NCBI RefSeq assembly: GCF_048771995.1
Contig: NC_133024.1
Coordinates: 60,532,501-60,596,500 of the forward strand
Direction of reading: 5' to 3'
Origin: Taeniopygia guttata
Lineage: Eukaryota; Chordata; Aves; Passeriformes; Estrildidae
Length of the DNA stretch: 64,000 nt
The translations under genes and the position numbers were made by a program. Shown piece after piece: positions 1 through 13,100 of the stretch. The notes beneath the pieces were generated by a model. That model searched no databases and was not told the origin of the DNA. It was given only the letters and a program-made list of their open reading frames with translations. Numbering within the stretch: the first letter of the stretch is position 1; the number at the start of each line of letters is the position of its first letter.

Positions 1-3000
1 CTGCTGGTATTTACTCTGATTATCTGTTAACTTCTGCAATAAGTGTGTTCCTGAGAAATTTACATTTATTTAAAGAAGATAAAAAAAGGCAAGAAACTCA
101 TTAGTCAGTAATTCTTTGGATTGTGATTTAAATAAGCAATTCAACATTATGAGATTTTTGATAAAGCAACGAGATTTGGCAACTCTGAGAAAAAAAACTT
201 TGCCAAGAGGAGTTATTTAAAATTCCTTTGCAATGCCCAACAACCCTCAACATTCTGATTGCAAATAGCTTGGGAATTCTGTTTAAACTGCATAGCAGAT
301 AAAATCTCATCAAATAGTTCTGCCTTTTAAATAACTTTTGCTTGCTTTTTTTTTTCCCTCCTCTATTTCCTTGCTTTTGTTCAGGGAAAGATGTAATCAG
401 TGATAGTGTCTGGTTGTGCATCCAGTTCACTGATTTGTTAGTGTCTGTATGGGTGCATAAATAGAAAGAAATAGTTACATCAAAAACAAAGCAGTCCTTC
501 CACTAAATCATTTTCTTCCTCATACTCATTTTGACATCTGAATTATTTAGACTTGAAGTACTTGTGCTATATTTCAGGGCAATAATGTTGGTTTCACTTG
601 AGCTAAAAGCTTGCAGCATTAATAGGACACCCAGAGTTGACAGGTGTGAATATTGGTTATAGGTGATTTCTGTAGCCTGATCTTTCATTCTCCTTGTGCC
701 TGGGAGCTTGTTCCCTCCCTTCCTCTTCACAGCAGTACTACTCCCACCCAACCAGGCCAACACCACCCATCTTTCCCTGGAGCAGCCTACCTACTTCTCA
801 AATTTCTGTTCCTCTTCCAGGCAACATGGACAACTGTCTGCTTTCTACTGCCCAGTGCTTTCCTTCTCCTTGCCCTGGTGATGCAGCCATGTCTGGGGAA
901 TGCAGTGGAACAGGCAGAGACTTAACTGTGCTCGTGCCTCTGTGTGGGAGGACGGGGTGAGACCAGAGGTATCAGGGAATGCCTGCCTGTGCCAAGACAC
1001 AGAAAGTCATTCAAACCATGTCATAGGGGTCATCTGCTTCAGAACAAAGGGAAAGGCTGGGTGAAATGGGCTCCTGCCCCAAACTTGTCCCATGGGCTGA
1101 TTACTTAAAGACCGAGTGAATACTTTGCTGAATAGACTTCTGAAATATTTGCCTATAAAAACAACAGAGCCTCTGTTCCCCCAGTGGTGGTTCCTCTGTT
1201 ACCTCAGTTCTTTAGTGCTTTTTGCCTACTTTCCCCTGGGTTAACTTTTTTCATAGCTGTGTTGGTTTTGAGCCAGACCTGCTTCTTTAAAGATCATGCC
1301 CCTCCTGAATAACTAAGCATTGTTCCCAAATTTTTCCAGTAGTCTGAGAACATTTTAGTTTGTGTAGCCATACATGGATATTTGCACAGTGAGTTTATTA
1401 GACATTTCAGAGCTCTTTAATTTCAAATTGTCTGTTCAATGGCATACTGAATGTATTGTTAAGAACCTTCTAGCATAAGCAAAAATAGCTTATTTTATCT
1501 TGTTCAGTTGAGTCTTTTCCAGAATGGGCCTTGAAGTGATGATCTGCAGAGCAAACTGATTCCTCTAGATAGATCTAGGAGCAGCTGATCTGATCTAATA
1601 GTTCACCAAGGGCAAGAACCTGAGATGTTGCTAACTTCTCATGTCCCAACTGCAGATTTTCACCCACCCTTAGCTCCTCCTTGGTGTTTGCCATATGGGC
1701 CATGAGCCACTTCAACTCAATAACCAGACTGAAGAATATTTAATTTGGAAGAGGGTGTTCATTTCCTTCTGTTTTAGATAGTGAACTCTAACCTCATCAT
1801 ATGGAACCATGCCTTCAGAGTGTGGCTTTAGTTGCAACTAATTTCATGGGACTGTGGGCTAGTGCTGAAAAGTGAGATCTTCCCTTCTTTTATTCATAAT
1901 TCAGTGCTATTCAGACCTAGGATTCCTCTAGTGCAAAGCATTTTCTTCAGACATAACACTGTGATTCCTTCACTCTAGGTATTCTTACTTTGTTTTTTTT
2001 CCATGAACTAGAAAATCACTTTAGAACGTAGAAGCTGAGCTGTAGAGAATCTTGCCTAAGAAACCCAAAGCAGGTGTGTGCTTCAGTTAAAATCTGTGTT
2101 TTTTCTGGGCTACAATGCTTTTCAGCTGTCTTCTAGTTTATACATTCCAGACACTAGACATCAGGTGTTCAGTTTGCAACAGCTGGGTTTACCACACCTT
2201 AAAATAATAAGGAAAAATACTGATTACAGAAGATACATAACTCCTGAAGGCTCTCAGGACCATGTGTAATAAAGCATTGCAATCACTACAAATAAAAAGG
2301 CAGGAGGATATACATGGAGAGCAAAAACGAAAAAGGACAGAACAGTTACTCATTTCTACTTCCCCTAAATAATGTAAAAATAAAATCCTTTCTGTCAAAA
2401 ATCAACTTAAATAGAAATCAAATATCTTGAGCATTGTTTGGAAGGATTTCACAGCTGTACTTTGGTCTGGGAAGATGAGAATAATTGTCCCTCATTTGTC
2501 AAGATGTCATTACACTGTTAATATTTTGAAATGTGTCTGATAAATCATCCATTTCTTATTGCTATTTAAAAAGAAATCTATGTTTCCCTGCTCACCGATG
2601 TTGGATAGTGATCTTGGACCAATTAGATAAGACAGGAAATAAAAAAGGTGGCTTTTCTTTTTAGTAATTTTTCTAAAATTACCAGTGTAATTTTAGAATA
2701 GGTAATAGATGAGATAAAAATAGATAATACTATGAGCCAAACTTATTTTTGGGGGGAAGGAGTGTGAAACACTTGTATATATGGCCAAAACCAGAGTTTG
2801 GTATGCCATTCCAGACTGTTTCAGCACAGAATTAGCTCTGCTTTGAGCTATATTAAACTTGAGTTACACTGATTTCTTCTGGTGTAAATTTGGGCACAGA
2901 GCCCTCAAGACAGGAAGTCACCCAGGCAGAAAGCAGTCCTTGCTTTCAGTCTGCTGGAGGGCTTGTGGGGACCAGTGCTGCCTGTGAAGTAGGAGGTGTT

Positions 3001-4534
3001 GAGTGGGAAAGAGAACCAAAATTGGCCCTGGATAGTGAGAGGAGGGAAAATAAAGAAAGAAAGAAAAAAGAATGTCCTTTGAAAAGGAAAAGCTTGTTTG
3101 ACAGCTTGGCCACTAGAGATATTTACAATCCTGCCAAGTCTTCCCGGGAATAAAGGAAAATTTTGAGGCAATTACATATGAGATTTTTTCCCTCACCAAG
3201 CTAAAAGTTAATGCTGACTACTTCATGAAATAAAACATCCAATTAGAGATAATGAGACTCCTGGGATAACCCCCCCAACACATAGTAATTTTGAGCCTTC
3301 ATTAAGTTAAATTTGTTTATTTGGAAAAAAATTCTCATTTTCCTGGTGTCTCCTGCTGTAAACTGTTTACCAAGAACTACTGGGACACCCACACAAGCTT
3401 CTGTAGAAGCCAGGCTGAAATTTAGAGTTGTTTACTTCCCCTCACAAAAAAATCCAAGGGTAATGATGACAGCTGCAGTCCCTGCTCTCCCACATGCTGA
3501 ATTCCAGCTAGGCTGATAGGAGTTGTAATTTACTTAGAATGAATCTCTTCCCACATCTCCTTCATCCTTTTATTGTGCACCATTGCCTGCTAAAGATAAA
3601 GCTGTCATCTCTTCCTATTTAGACTAGGTCACCTGTCTTTTGACTGGGTGAGTTCATCTTCTAATCTCCAAGATGCTACTCAGATTTTCACCTGCTTAAT
3701 GCAACTTCCAGACAGGTTTTCAAATACCTGCAGCTGACATCATCTTCAGGTTCTTCCTGAGATTCAGAAAGAACAGAACACCCACCAGAAATAGAGGTAC
3801 CTGGCTTAAATTAGTTGTGAGGACTGAGCTGTAGGGTAAAGATGAAATGGAAAAATTATTTAGAAACCTACATGAGCAAAAAGTAAAAAAGTGGTTTATC
3901 TTCTAGCAGTTGGAGATGGGCAGAGGTAAAACTCCTTATGAAAGAAAAGTCTTTGGACAATCAAGGAAAGTTTTTACTGTCAGCTGAGAAAACAGTATGA
4001 TGCACTATTCCAAAAGCAATTACAGAATTATTTATGCTCAGCAGCCAAATAAGATCCCACGGGACATTCTGAAATCCAGCAAACTACTAACAGTGCTGGT
4101 TCCGTGTGAATTGAGGGGAGAGTTCATAGCTATTAAGCCTGGGAAAGGATACAATCAGTAGTGGTCCGTCCTTTGTGAAGCAGGCCTTGCATGGATCTCT
4201 GCTTCAGGGCTCTGCCACTTATTTGGATATTAGCATATCATGCAGAAAGAAACTCTGATGTCATTTAAGGCAGAGTTACTGTGTCTGTAGATGAGTTGTT
4301 CAAGGGTTAATGATAAGCCAAGTGAAGAGCTGTTTCTGTAGCTTTGATCATCCACAAGCATAGGTACTGAAAGCCCATTGAAAAGAGTTTCTCAGTAGTG
4401 ACTCATGTGGATGCTTTCAGGTAGCCAACAGAGCTCTTTAGAGAGTCCTCTTATCTGCTTCCAAAAAGGATGAAGCCACTCAACAGCATTGTCATTGAAG
4501 AATCAGAGACTACATCTCAAAGGCCAGGTTTCCT
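1..4534. other. intergenic DNA, no gene recognised
   Basis: No open reading frame here resembles a protein I recognise. The longest are about 100 codons or less and show none of the domain-like composition seen in the real exons further along. The base composition is AT-rich with scattered short homopolymers. I see no CpG island, RNA gene or clear transposon. This is likely the intergenic region upstream of ITM2B; old, diverged repeats could be present below what can be read by eye. Confidence 0.6.
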
Positions 4535-4655
4535 GGGGCTCTGAGCCACCTGATCCAGTTGGTGTCCCTGCCCATGGCAGGGGGTTGGAACTGAGTGGTC
4601 TCTAAGGTCCTCACCAACCCGAACCATTCTGATTTCTAAGATGATTTCTATCTTA
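4535..4655 (+). mobile_element. CR1 LINE 3' tail fragment
   Basis: The stretch reads as the sense 3' end of an avian CR1 retrotransposon: a 'gagccacctgatccagttgg' segment, then 'gtccctgcccatggcaggg', then 'ggttggaactgagtggtct', then the usual 'aaggtcctcaccaacccgaa' region. It finishes in imperfect copies of an octamer-like motif (attctgat, ttctaaga, tgatttct) corresponding to the CR1 terminal microsatellite. Only the last roughly 120 bp is present, as expected for a heavily 5'-truncated insertion, and it is clearly diverged. The family assignment rests on remembered consensus sequence. Confidence 0.8.
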
Positions 4656-7232
4656 AATTCACACCAAACTCCCCAGTGGAAAAATCCTAACTACAGTTCA
4701 TGTTTACTCATATCATGTCTCCTTTTTTTAGCTCAAACTGCAACATAGGACTGACATAAGATCATCAAAAGCCATGCAGTCTTACCATGCCACCTTATGC
4801 TAGATAGGTGGCAGTCAATGAAAGTAATCTGACAAGAGTTCATGATTAAGATAAATGTATCCCTGATATCCAGGGTATTTTGAAATTATTCTGGGTTTTT
4901 TACCTGTGTGATATAAACTTCTTGTGCGAACTTGTTTCTTGTGCCTTGTAAAGGCACAGAACCTTGCTCAGCTCCACGCTGCCTGTCAAAATTTCATGTT
5001 ATGCAAATGACAATGCCAGCATTGGCATTGCTTCGTTAAAAGCCGCTTTGTAGGCATGAACTTGAGCACATAAGGCACATATGCTAAAAGCGCATGGGAA
5101 TACAGAACATGAAAAGCAACCAGTACAATCTGTCACATCTTTACAGACCTCAAAAAGTGTCATGACAGGAGAATAATTTACATGTTTTCATTTCTCTTAA
5201 CCTCACCAAATTCGTTTCATAACGTCTGCCTTGTCCTGCCCCCATCCCAGGAAGAGCTGCACAGTCACTACAGTAGGAGGGAATGTGACCAGGCTGGGAT
5301 TGCATTTATTTCTTGTCCCCAGGTGCTTCATAAATGACACTTCGTTTATCTGGTAATAAAGGTGGCAATGAAAAGAATGCCATAGGAGTGAGTTACAAGC
5401 ATTTGCAGGTAGTGTGGCAGGAGTTCACCTAAGGGAACCCTCTTAGTCAGTCACTCGCTTCTTCCCCCACAGTATCCCTTGTGCTTTTAATTCTTACTTG
5501 TCTCTGATTTTGTTCTGGTTACTCAGGGCCTGAGTCATATACCTTGAAATAACAGACACCCTCATTTCCAAATTCAAGGCTCAAAGGCACATGAACAATT
5601 ATGGTACTTCAAGAAATTAAGGTCCAATTCTGGTAAGGGTTGACCTTGTGAAGTGCTGAGAGTTCTTTCCCTCAGTTCAATATCGTGGCTCTCCCTGTGT
5701 TTAACTTTGGGCTTTGGGCTCATTGCTTGCCCAGTTAAGAACGTATTTAAACTGTTTGGTACATTATGGCCTGAGTATACAGTACCTGGCCGATTCCTCT
5801 GTCTTGCAGGACAGAGTACACGAGAACACATTTGTGCTAGGACTGCTCAAGTATGTTTCTTCTAGATGCTCATAACTCTGCCAAGTCCTTCTGCCTTCCA
5901 AGCTGTGACATTTTGTTCTTTAAAACACAGTGTAGTTCTACTGTTCTTTGAGTATTTTCACAAGAATGGAAGTGCATTCAGCATGGATGCAGGCAGGCTA
6001 TTTATAGAATTGTAGATAATTGTATGCATTATTTGGGTTGCGCCTGATACAACCATTCCACTGGCACTGTAGAGTGTCCTTCTGCAGTCACCCAACAGCT
6101 CCAGCGCCCTACCCAGGCAGTGTAGGTGGCAAGTTAGTGCTGGAGATGGCACTGTGCTGTGCTTTTCCTCTCATCACTACCTGTACCATTCTGTTACGTG
6201 CCAGCAAAATTGAGCAATCTCACAGGGTAAACACCAGAACGCAGGAGTGCCTCTGCAGTAGTCCCAAGTCCAAACATATATCTGGTATGTCAGGGTGAGC
6301 CTTGGGTGTGCACCAGTCTATCCTTTTGCCTCACCCACTTCTTTGCACCTTTGGTTCATGGGAAATACACTAATGCCAAAAGACAACCATGACACATTCC
6401 TCCAGACCCCCAAGCAAAGAACATAATGTTAGTATTCCAGACATGCATTCTGCATGTAATCACATGTCTTGTGTTGGTTTAGGGACCATAAGCCTTCTTT
6501 CTCTGTTAACTTACAGTACGTGTCTTTATATATTGCATAAATATATATAGTACAAGTTTGAAAATCTATTTTTCAGGAAACATATTTCATAAACAGGCTT
6601 GCTTTTGTCTCTTTTGTGAAAAGGCTATACTATCTCAATGGGATTTCTACTTCTCTCAAGCTATCAGATGCCTGCAAAATTGTCCCTTGCTTATGAGACA
6701 CACACAAAGCTCCTGGCTTGTGAATTCACATGTGCCACTGGTTTTGTCGTCTTCCTAGACAAGCAGTTGCCTCTCTCTTCTCTCACCAAGACAGGCAATC
6801 TAGGTACTAAGGTGCAGTCTCAAAACAAAAGGCCATGCCAGACTGCAGAGATAAAATCACAAATCCATAATCCTCCCTTCTCACCAAGCTCCTCTTCTTG
6901 ACCTGAACAGAGGTGCCGAGAAAAAAAAATTACAAATTAAATAGTGCCTAATGCTACAGAACTTTATGAACAAGAGGAGGACTCAACACAGATTTTTAAG
7001 ATTGTTTATGCAAGGAAATTATATTGAAATTCTATTCAGACACAAGCAATTAGAAAAGGTTTCAGAGTTTGGTAAATTCTGCCATTAAAACTTAGAAATT
7101 GTAAACCTTAAATTTCTTGCAGAGACTGTAGTTTTGCCCTTTTTTTACTATGATTTTAGTGTCTCTGTTGCAGTCCTTATTACAACTGTTTGCTGTTAAT
7201 CTCATGTGCCTACTTACCTCAAGACTTGTTTT

Positions 7233-7268
<36 letters not shown>

Positions 7269-8324
7269 TGGTTTGTTTCCACATCTGAACACCAGCAGCA
7301 GCAGGCTAGCTGGAGGAGCCATGCAATGCCCCTAGTTTCAGACTGACCTCTAGCAATCCTACCTCCTTCTGGAACAACATCAGGTGTTCACTTCCAAACA
7401 CCTGATTTTCCAGAAGTAACAGTATGTAGGAAGGGAATCTAACTTTCAGTCACACCCCATTTCCTCTATCTTTTGAAGAGATGACAAGCTTCCATTAAGA
7501 GAAGGAGAATTGAAGCAAGTCCATTCTGATTTGAAATTTCACACATGTAGAAGAATATGCTAACCAAAGTTTTCTGAAAATAAAATGGAAAGTGACGCAG
7601 AAGCTGAAGTAACTGCACGTGCTGTATTCAAAGCCAGATTGTGAATGGATTCCTTGAAATATCAAATTTTAACTGTAGAAAAGCTGTCAGAATGCATCAC
7701 ATATGAACATAGAAAGACATTACAGTCTGTAGACAGATGAATATCTGTGATGAGAAAAACAACTCAACTGGCTTATAGAGAAATGCTTGAAGCTTCCTTT
7801 GTTATGACTACAGTAAAAATACACATCAATTTTCCTAGAATAACAAATCATTCAGTCTCTCTTCTGCTTGGAGCTGTTGGCCATTTGCAGCGTGTTATTA
7901 GCAACTGTACAAATGTGCTTTAAAAAATCAAAGAATTTAGTAAGTAAGGAGAATTAATACCTTGCCTATAGCCCTGCCCTTGGAATTACATGGTTTGCAT
8001 TAAGGAGTCAGTCAGATTAAAAAACTGTAATCTATGCTGAAAGCAAGGACTGGTACCCAAGACCTCCATTTCTCAGGAGAGCAGCTCTATAATTAAGGCA
8101 TAGAGTTGGGCTTCCTATCATTGCTTGTGCTTTTCCTGGCTTTGCAATTCTTCATTGTGTTGTTGGTTTTTTTTTGTCTAGAAGTCTCTGCTGTAGGTGG
8201 GGATGGTCATGCACCTTAACCTCTTGACTCTGGAACCTCTTGACTCTGGCTTAAGGTCTGCTTTTGGGAAGGGAACTGCAGGTTTGAACAGCTCCTCTCT
8301 GAGGAAAACCCTCTTTTTAATTCG
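4656..8324. other. intergenic DNA, no gene recognised
   Basis: No supportable gene. It contains a pure run of 28 A at 7237-7264, AT-rich dinucleotide stretches near 6525-6550, and a two-copy direct repeat of aacctcttgactctgg at about 8217-8249. The short open frames in this stretch have no recognisable similarity to known proteins. Confidence 0.55.
7237..7264 (+). repeat. poly(A) run, 28 A
   Basis: An uninterrupted run of 28 A. It could be a simple homopolymer or the tail of an old retroposed sequence. I see no recognisable retrogene or SINE body immediately upstream, nor any clear target-site duplication, so it is called only as a homopolymer. Confidence 0.9.
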
Positions 8325-8465
8325 ACTGAGTTATTGGGTCTGACTGAGATAGAGTTCATTTTTTCCTTAGCAGCCCTCACAGTGCTGTGCTTTGCATTGG
8401 TAGCTGGCCAGGTGTTAGCCACGGTAGCCATACCACACCAGGGTTTTGGCTGCTGCTGAGCTTGC
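8325..8465 (+). mobile_element. probable ERVL-type LTR fragment
   Basis: The segment around 'ctgactgagatagagttcat', followed by 'gcagccctcacagtgctgtg' and ending near 'ttttggctgctgctgagc', resembles the 5' (U3) part of LTRs that are common in bird genomes and usually assigned to class III (ERVL-like) endogenous retroviruses. Only about 140 bp is recognisable and both ends are unclear. It lies about 0.7 kb upstream of a second LTR in the same orientation and may be an independent, older insertion. The family name is from memory and not secure. Confidence 0.45.
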
Positions 8466-8486
8466 CAAAATTATACACATTTAACT

Positions 8487-9030
8487 CTTGAAGTCAGAGA
8501 ACAAAGTGAAATGAAGAGACTGGAGAAGAAATTGATGAAATGCTAAAAAAAATTAATTCTGAGTGAAAGTGAAAATTTTTAAAGGGAAGGGGATGACATT
8601 AACTGCAATGAAATGGTCCAAAACTTTCTGAATTGATCCTCACTGAAATCGCGAGGTTGTATTTCCCTCATGAATGAATGAAGAATTTCATTTCATGAAG
8701 GGAAATGAAATCTTGAAATCAGAGAATGAAGTGAAATGGAAATACAGGGAAGGAAATATAATGACATTAAGTAAAATTGGAAAAACAGAAAATCCTGAAA
8801 TTAAGTGAAACAAATGAAAAGCACTGGAAAGGCAGGAAGTGCATCAAAATGAGCAAAAACTTTATAACATGGTTTTCAATGAAATCTTGAGATATCATTT
8901 CATGAAAGGAAATGAAAAATCAAGGAATGAATGGAAATGAAGACAGGAAAGATAATATAACAACATGAAATGAAATTGGAAAACGTGAAAATTCTAAATG
9001 GAAATGAAATCTTGATATTTCTTTGACAAT
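8487..9030 (+). repeat. A-rich diverged tandem repeat (about 205-225 bp period)
   Basis: This stretch is built from many 'gaaatgaa'-like words and shows a longer period. A motif 'cttga(a/g)(a/g)tcagagaa' followed by gtgaaatg occurs at 8487 and 8712, with a weaker version (aaatcaaggaatgaatggaaatg) near 8917. The linked motif 'atttcatgaa(g/a)ggaaatgaaa' occurs near 8690 and 8897. The spacings of roughly 205-225 bp indicate about two and a half to three diverged copies of a minisatellite unit. It is A-rich on this strand, contains few C, and has no coding potential. Confidence 0.65.
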
Positions 9031-9137
9031 AATTTCTTGTCGTTTCAGCTCAATGTGATTGTCTTCCTTTCTCTACAAGCCCTTTGGTTGTTTTGACTTT
9101 AGAATTTTCCATGTTTGACTTTCCATTTAATGTCATT

Positions 9138-10168
9138 TGCATTGGTTTTGCATGGCACAGTTTTTGCTATTGAAGGGCCACATTGGTGGCTTTTGTTAGA
9201 AGCTGCTAGGAGCTCTAACCATGTCCTGCAGAGCCAATCCCTGCTGGCTCCAAAGATGGACTGGTGGTCAAATCTGGGCCAATTAGAAATGGGCTAACAC
9301 CTCTGTGATAACATATTTAAGAAGAAATCCAAACAAAGGTGGTTACACAGTTTTAGTTGTGACTAGAGAAGAGTGGAGTAAGAATACATGAGAGGACAAC
9401 TATGTAGACACTAACGTCAGTGAAGGAGGGGCAGGAGGTGCTCCAGGTGCCAGCTGAGATTCCCCTGCAGCCCCTAGTGCAGCTGTGTCCCTGTAGCCCT
9501 TGGAGGATCCATGGGGGGATGCAGACATCCACCTGCAGCCTGAGGAGGAGCCCACGCTGGAGCGAGTGGATGCCTGGGAGGAGGCTGGGGTCCAGTGGGA
9601 GACCTGATGGAGAGAGACACCCATGTCCCATGCTGCAGCAGCCTGTCCTTGGAGGACTGCACCCCCTGGAAGAGTGACCCACACCACAGCACTTTGAGGG
9701 GGACTGGTGCCTGTGGGATGGACTCACATTGCAGCAGGTCATAGGGAGCTACTGCTTATGAGATGGAGTCATGCATGTCAGAGAAGTCCACGGAGAAGTG
9801 TCTCCTGTGGGAGGGACCCCATGATGCAACAGGGGAACAGCTCCTCTCCCTCAGAAGTGAGAGAAAAAGCACAGGTGATGAACTGACCAAAACCCCATTC
9901 CCTCTCTTCCTGCACAGTTGGTGGGAAACAGGGAGGGATTGGGGCAGCTAAGGTGTTTTTTAAGAGCTTATTTTACATCTCATTATCCTGCTCTAATTTT
10001 ATTATTAACAAATTTACCTTATCTACGTCAAGCCTTTTTTACCCTTGATGGTGTTTGATGAGTGACTTCTCATGGTCCTTAACTCATGAACCCTTGGTTA
10101 AATTTTCTCCCCTCTATCCAGCTGCAGAGGGCAGTAAGTGAGCAGCATCCAGCCAGTGTCAACCCACA
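9138..10168 (+). mobile_element. endogenous retrovirus solo LTR (class III/ERVL-like), degraded
   Basis: Long, nearly continuous resemblance to a bird LTR family. The order is a U3 start 'tgcattggttttgcatggca', then 'gagccaatccctgctggctc', the TATA-like segment 'gataacatatttaagaag' near 9307, then 'caggaggtgctccaggtgcc', repeated 'cccacgctggag'-like words, 'tctcctgtgggagggacccc', and the 3' end 'catccagccagtgtcaaccc' with terminal aca. A degraded polyadenylation region lies near 10000. The open frames on both strands here are by-products of the GC-rich LTR. No gag, pol or env sequence is seen beside it, so it is called a solo LTR. I find no clear target-site duplication. Orientation follows from the order of the TATA-like element and 3' motifs. 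Confidence 0.6.
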
Positions 10169-13100
10169 AAAAATAGATATTTAAGCTATTGCCTATTTTC
10201 CCTGGAGACCACTTTTCAGCAGGACACATTTATTTCCCAGGGCAGAGATAGTTACTTAAAACTAGAAACAAATGAAAGGAAGGAGAGATCAAAAAATGTT
10301 ACAATCTTGCACACAGAGAATTCTAAATATGAGAAGAATCTCAACTCTTCACTGCCTTGTCTTTCCCTCTGGCTGGTTTCAAAAGATGATGCTCTCCCAC
10401 ATTCAGAGGTTTTTTTGGTAGACAAAGGACGCATCAGTACCTAACTTCCTCAGTTCCTGGAAGGGGAGAGAGATGCCTAAACCACTCTCATGAACTCAAG
10501 TCTTTGAGAATAAATATTCCATCTTTAGTCCCTTGTGAATCTTCCCCTTTTGTTCTTAATGCCTAAGTTTGAAAACTTACCTACCATACATGTTAAAAAA
10601 CTAACAGGCTGTTAAAAATGCAAAGTAGCTTTCTTCCTTTGTTTACACCATCAGCGAAATGTTTGTACCCTATCGCTTTAATGAGATGGACTTGTACCGT
10701 GGTCTGATTCAGAAAACAGATTCCCGAGGGAAAAACTTTCAGGACAGGTTTTTAGTTAGGTCCGCTCCCTGAGCAGAGTTTGTCTTCTGGTACCACTGGC
10801 ACCAATGCTATGGAAAACATAAGACCAAAACATGCAGGAAGAGAAGAAATGTGTGAGTAAGGAGGGAGGGGAATCAGGCAGCAGTAGCCCAAATTTAGAG
10901 CAGCTTCTGCTGTGCTGGAATCATACTCCAAAGTACAGTTTGGTCTGTTATCTGCCCAGTGGGTTGCCATCATCCATACCTCCTGTAAAATAAATCTGTT
11001 TGAAATGCACACTGAGTCCCAAAATAAATTAGATATCATCCACTGTAGGGTTTTGGAATTAAAAAAATAAAAAAGAACTTGGCAATGAGCAAGGCCCAAA
11101 GGTGGGGGTTCATGTGATGCTGAATGCAATTTAACAGTTTGCTGCTGCTGGATAGGGGGCTGTTACTCTTTTTTTGTCCTGTATTTCCTCCCACACAGGC
11201 ACATGCCATTAACACTTGCCTTGCACCAATGCCAGCATTCATCCAGCACTTAGTTTCAAGAGTGGGTCAGTTTATCTCACTATTCGCATCAGAAAACAAA
11301 GCCAGCAAAAAATTGAGTCGTCTCCTGAGCTTAGGAGCTGAGTCCGCTTTTTTGGTCACCCAGCATGTTCGGCTGAGTTCCACACCCAGCAATTCCATGA
11401 AAGGTGCAGGAAGCTCTGATGGGAGCAGAAGGGTGAGGGGGAAGATGGGAATAGGATCACAGCCTGTTGGCAACACCAAGCTGTTAGGTTGGTCCAGTTT
11501 CCTGCCAAATTGCAGCCCAGCTCTTCTTGGGCTCTGCTATCCAAAACATATTATCAAATACATGCAACTCCTATGTCAGAGCCTTGCCAGAATTTTACTG
11601 CTATGCACTCTGCGCCAGCTGAGTTTGCAGATCCTTGTGGATTCAAGAACTAGACTTCTCCTTAGCCCTTGCTGGCACCTTGGGCAAATCATGGAACAGT
11701 GCTGCAATGTGATTCCCCTCCAGGAAATTCTTCTTACTAAGGGAGCAATCTAATTATGTGCTTGAAACCTCTGGAGAAGTATCACCAGCCCCTGGAGGGG
11801 AGCAGCAGCAGGAATCCAAATGCTAGGCAACAATAGTAGGAAATGCTGTGATGAAGCCTGCATTCAGTAGGGAAGAGTGTCACTTAAATGACAAAATACC
11901 TACTTGAGAACTTCCTTTCTTTGAGCAGCAGTCTAGTGATTCCTTTGCTAAGAGGACTTGACATTTTGTTCACTGTCAGGTCACAGATTTTACATGCAGC
12001 TGTCATAAGAGGGCCAGCTTCTCTGTGCTGGGATTGACAAACCAAGAGATTCACAGATCTGTGTCACAGGTTACAGCTCTGGCATTTTCCTGTTCCCCAA
12101 ACCAAAGTGATTTCAGCTGGCCAATAGTCAAGCAGAGGGGAGAGGTCTTTTGCCCCTGAGGAGCAGCAGCAGGATACAGTTTGAGTAATTATAATCTACA
12201 AAGTCATACATATTCTTTTGAGAGAAAAAAAAACTAGCTCTCTCCCTGAACCCCAGACACCCAGTTAACAGTATCCACTCAGAGCAGCTAAGACCCATTG
12301 GGACTTTGTGGAAGCTGTGGTGGAGACATAGGAACCTTTCCTCTCCTCCCACACGAGCTTTCCAACATCCTTCACAGCGAAGTCAATTTGCTTCAGTGAA
12401 AATTCCTCTGTGCAGTACATACACCGAGTTCCTACCAGCAGCATCTGTTGCCGAGCTATTGTAGAGTATGTGACAGAGCCATAGGAACCTGAGACCCCAG
12501 ATTATTCCTCACAGAATAATTCAATTTGATCTTGAAAGAAGATGTGTGCACTTTCTGACAGAATTTGGAAAGTGCAGGGATTTCTGAAAAGGACATGTCC
12601 TGAATTTCTTGGCAAGGGTGAAAGAAGCCGGTCTGAGTCACCGGTGGTGCAGTAGAGCTTCCATATTTTCATTTGTGAGGGTGGTTTTATTTTCTTCTTC
12701 CCACACTTATGCTGCAGTGTGCATGGTCTTTTATACCCCGTTTCAAGGTCTAGATGTGCAAAGGAAGATGATTTGTTGTGGCTGCGTTCAATGCCTGGTG
12801 TGAAGCCTGCTTTCTGAGAACACACTTGCCTTAGGCTTGCAGCATGAGTCTTCAGATATGCTTAGCATTAAAATGTGGTTTCTAGCCCAGATGAACTTTG
12901 ACAATTAAGAAAGACATTGTGCAGCAAAATCAGACTTCTGTGTTTATTTCTTTTTAGCGTCTTTGGAAATCATGATGATGCAGCCTTGTTCTGAGCATAT
13001 GTGTGCTCTTGTGTGCCTGTCTGTCCTCTCTCTGCAAGCAACTTTGGGCCACTCTAAGCCCAGCTTTATTCAGAGACAGTAGTTTCAAACATACTGTGTC

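Noticed and set aside
7237-7264. Poly(A) run as the tail of a processed pseudogene
   Set aside because: No recognisable coding remnant or polyadenylation signal upstream and no flanking duplication seen.
9353-9742. Cysteine- and serine-rich open frames on both strands
   Set aside because: They are contained in the GC-rich part of an LTR with repeated 'cccacgctggag'-like words.
11124-11753. 209-codon open frame on the + strand
   Set aside because: No recognised domain, mixed composition and no CpG-rich start. One frame of this length is within chance expectation for 64 kb in six frames. A protein search with no hits across birds would confirm the rejection.
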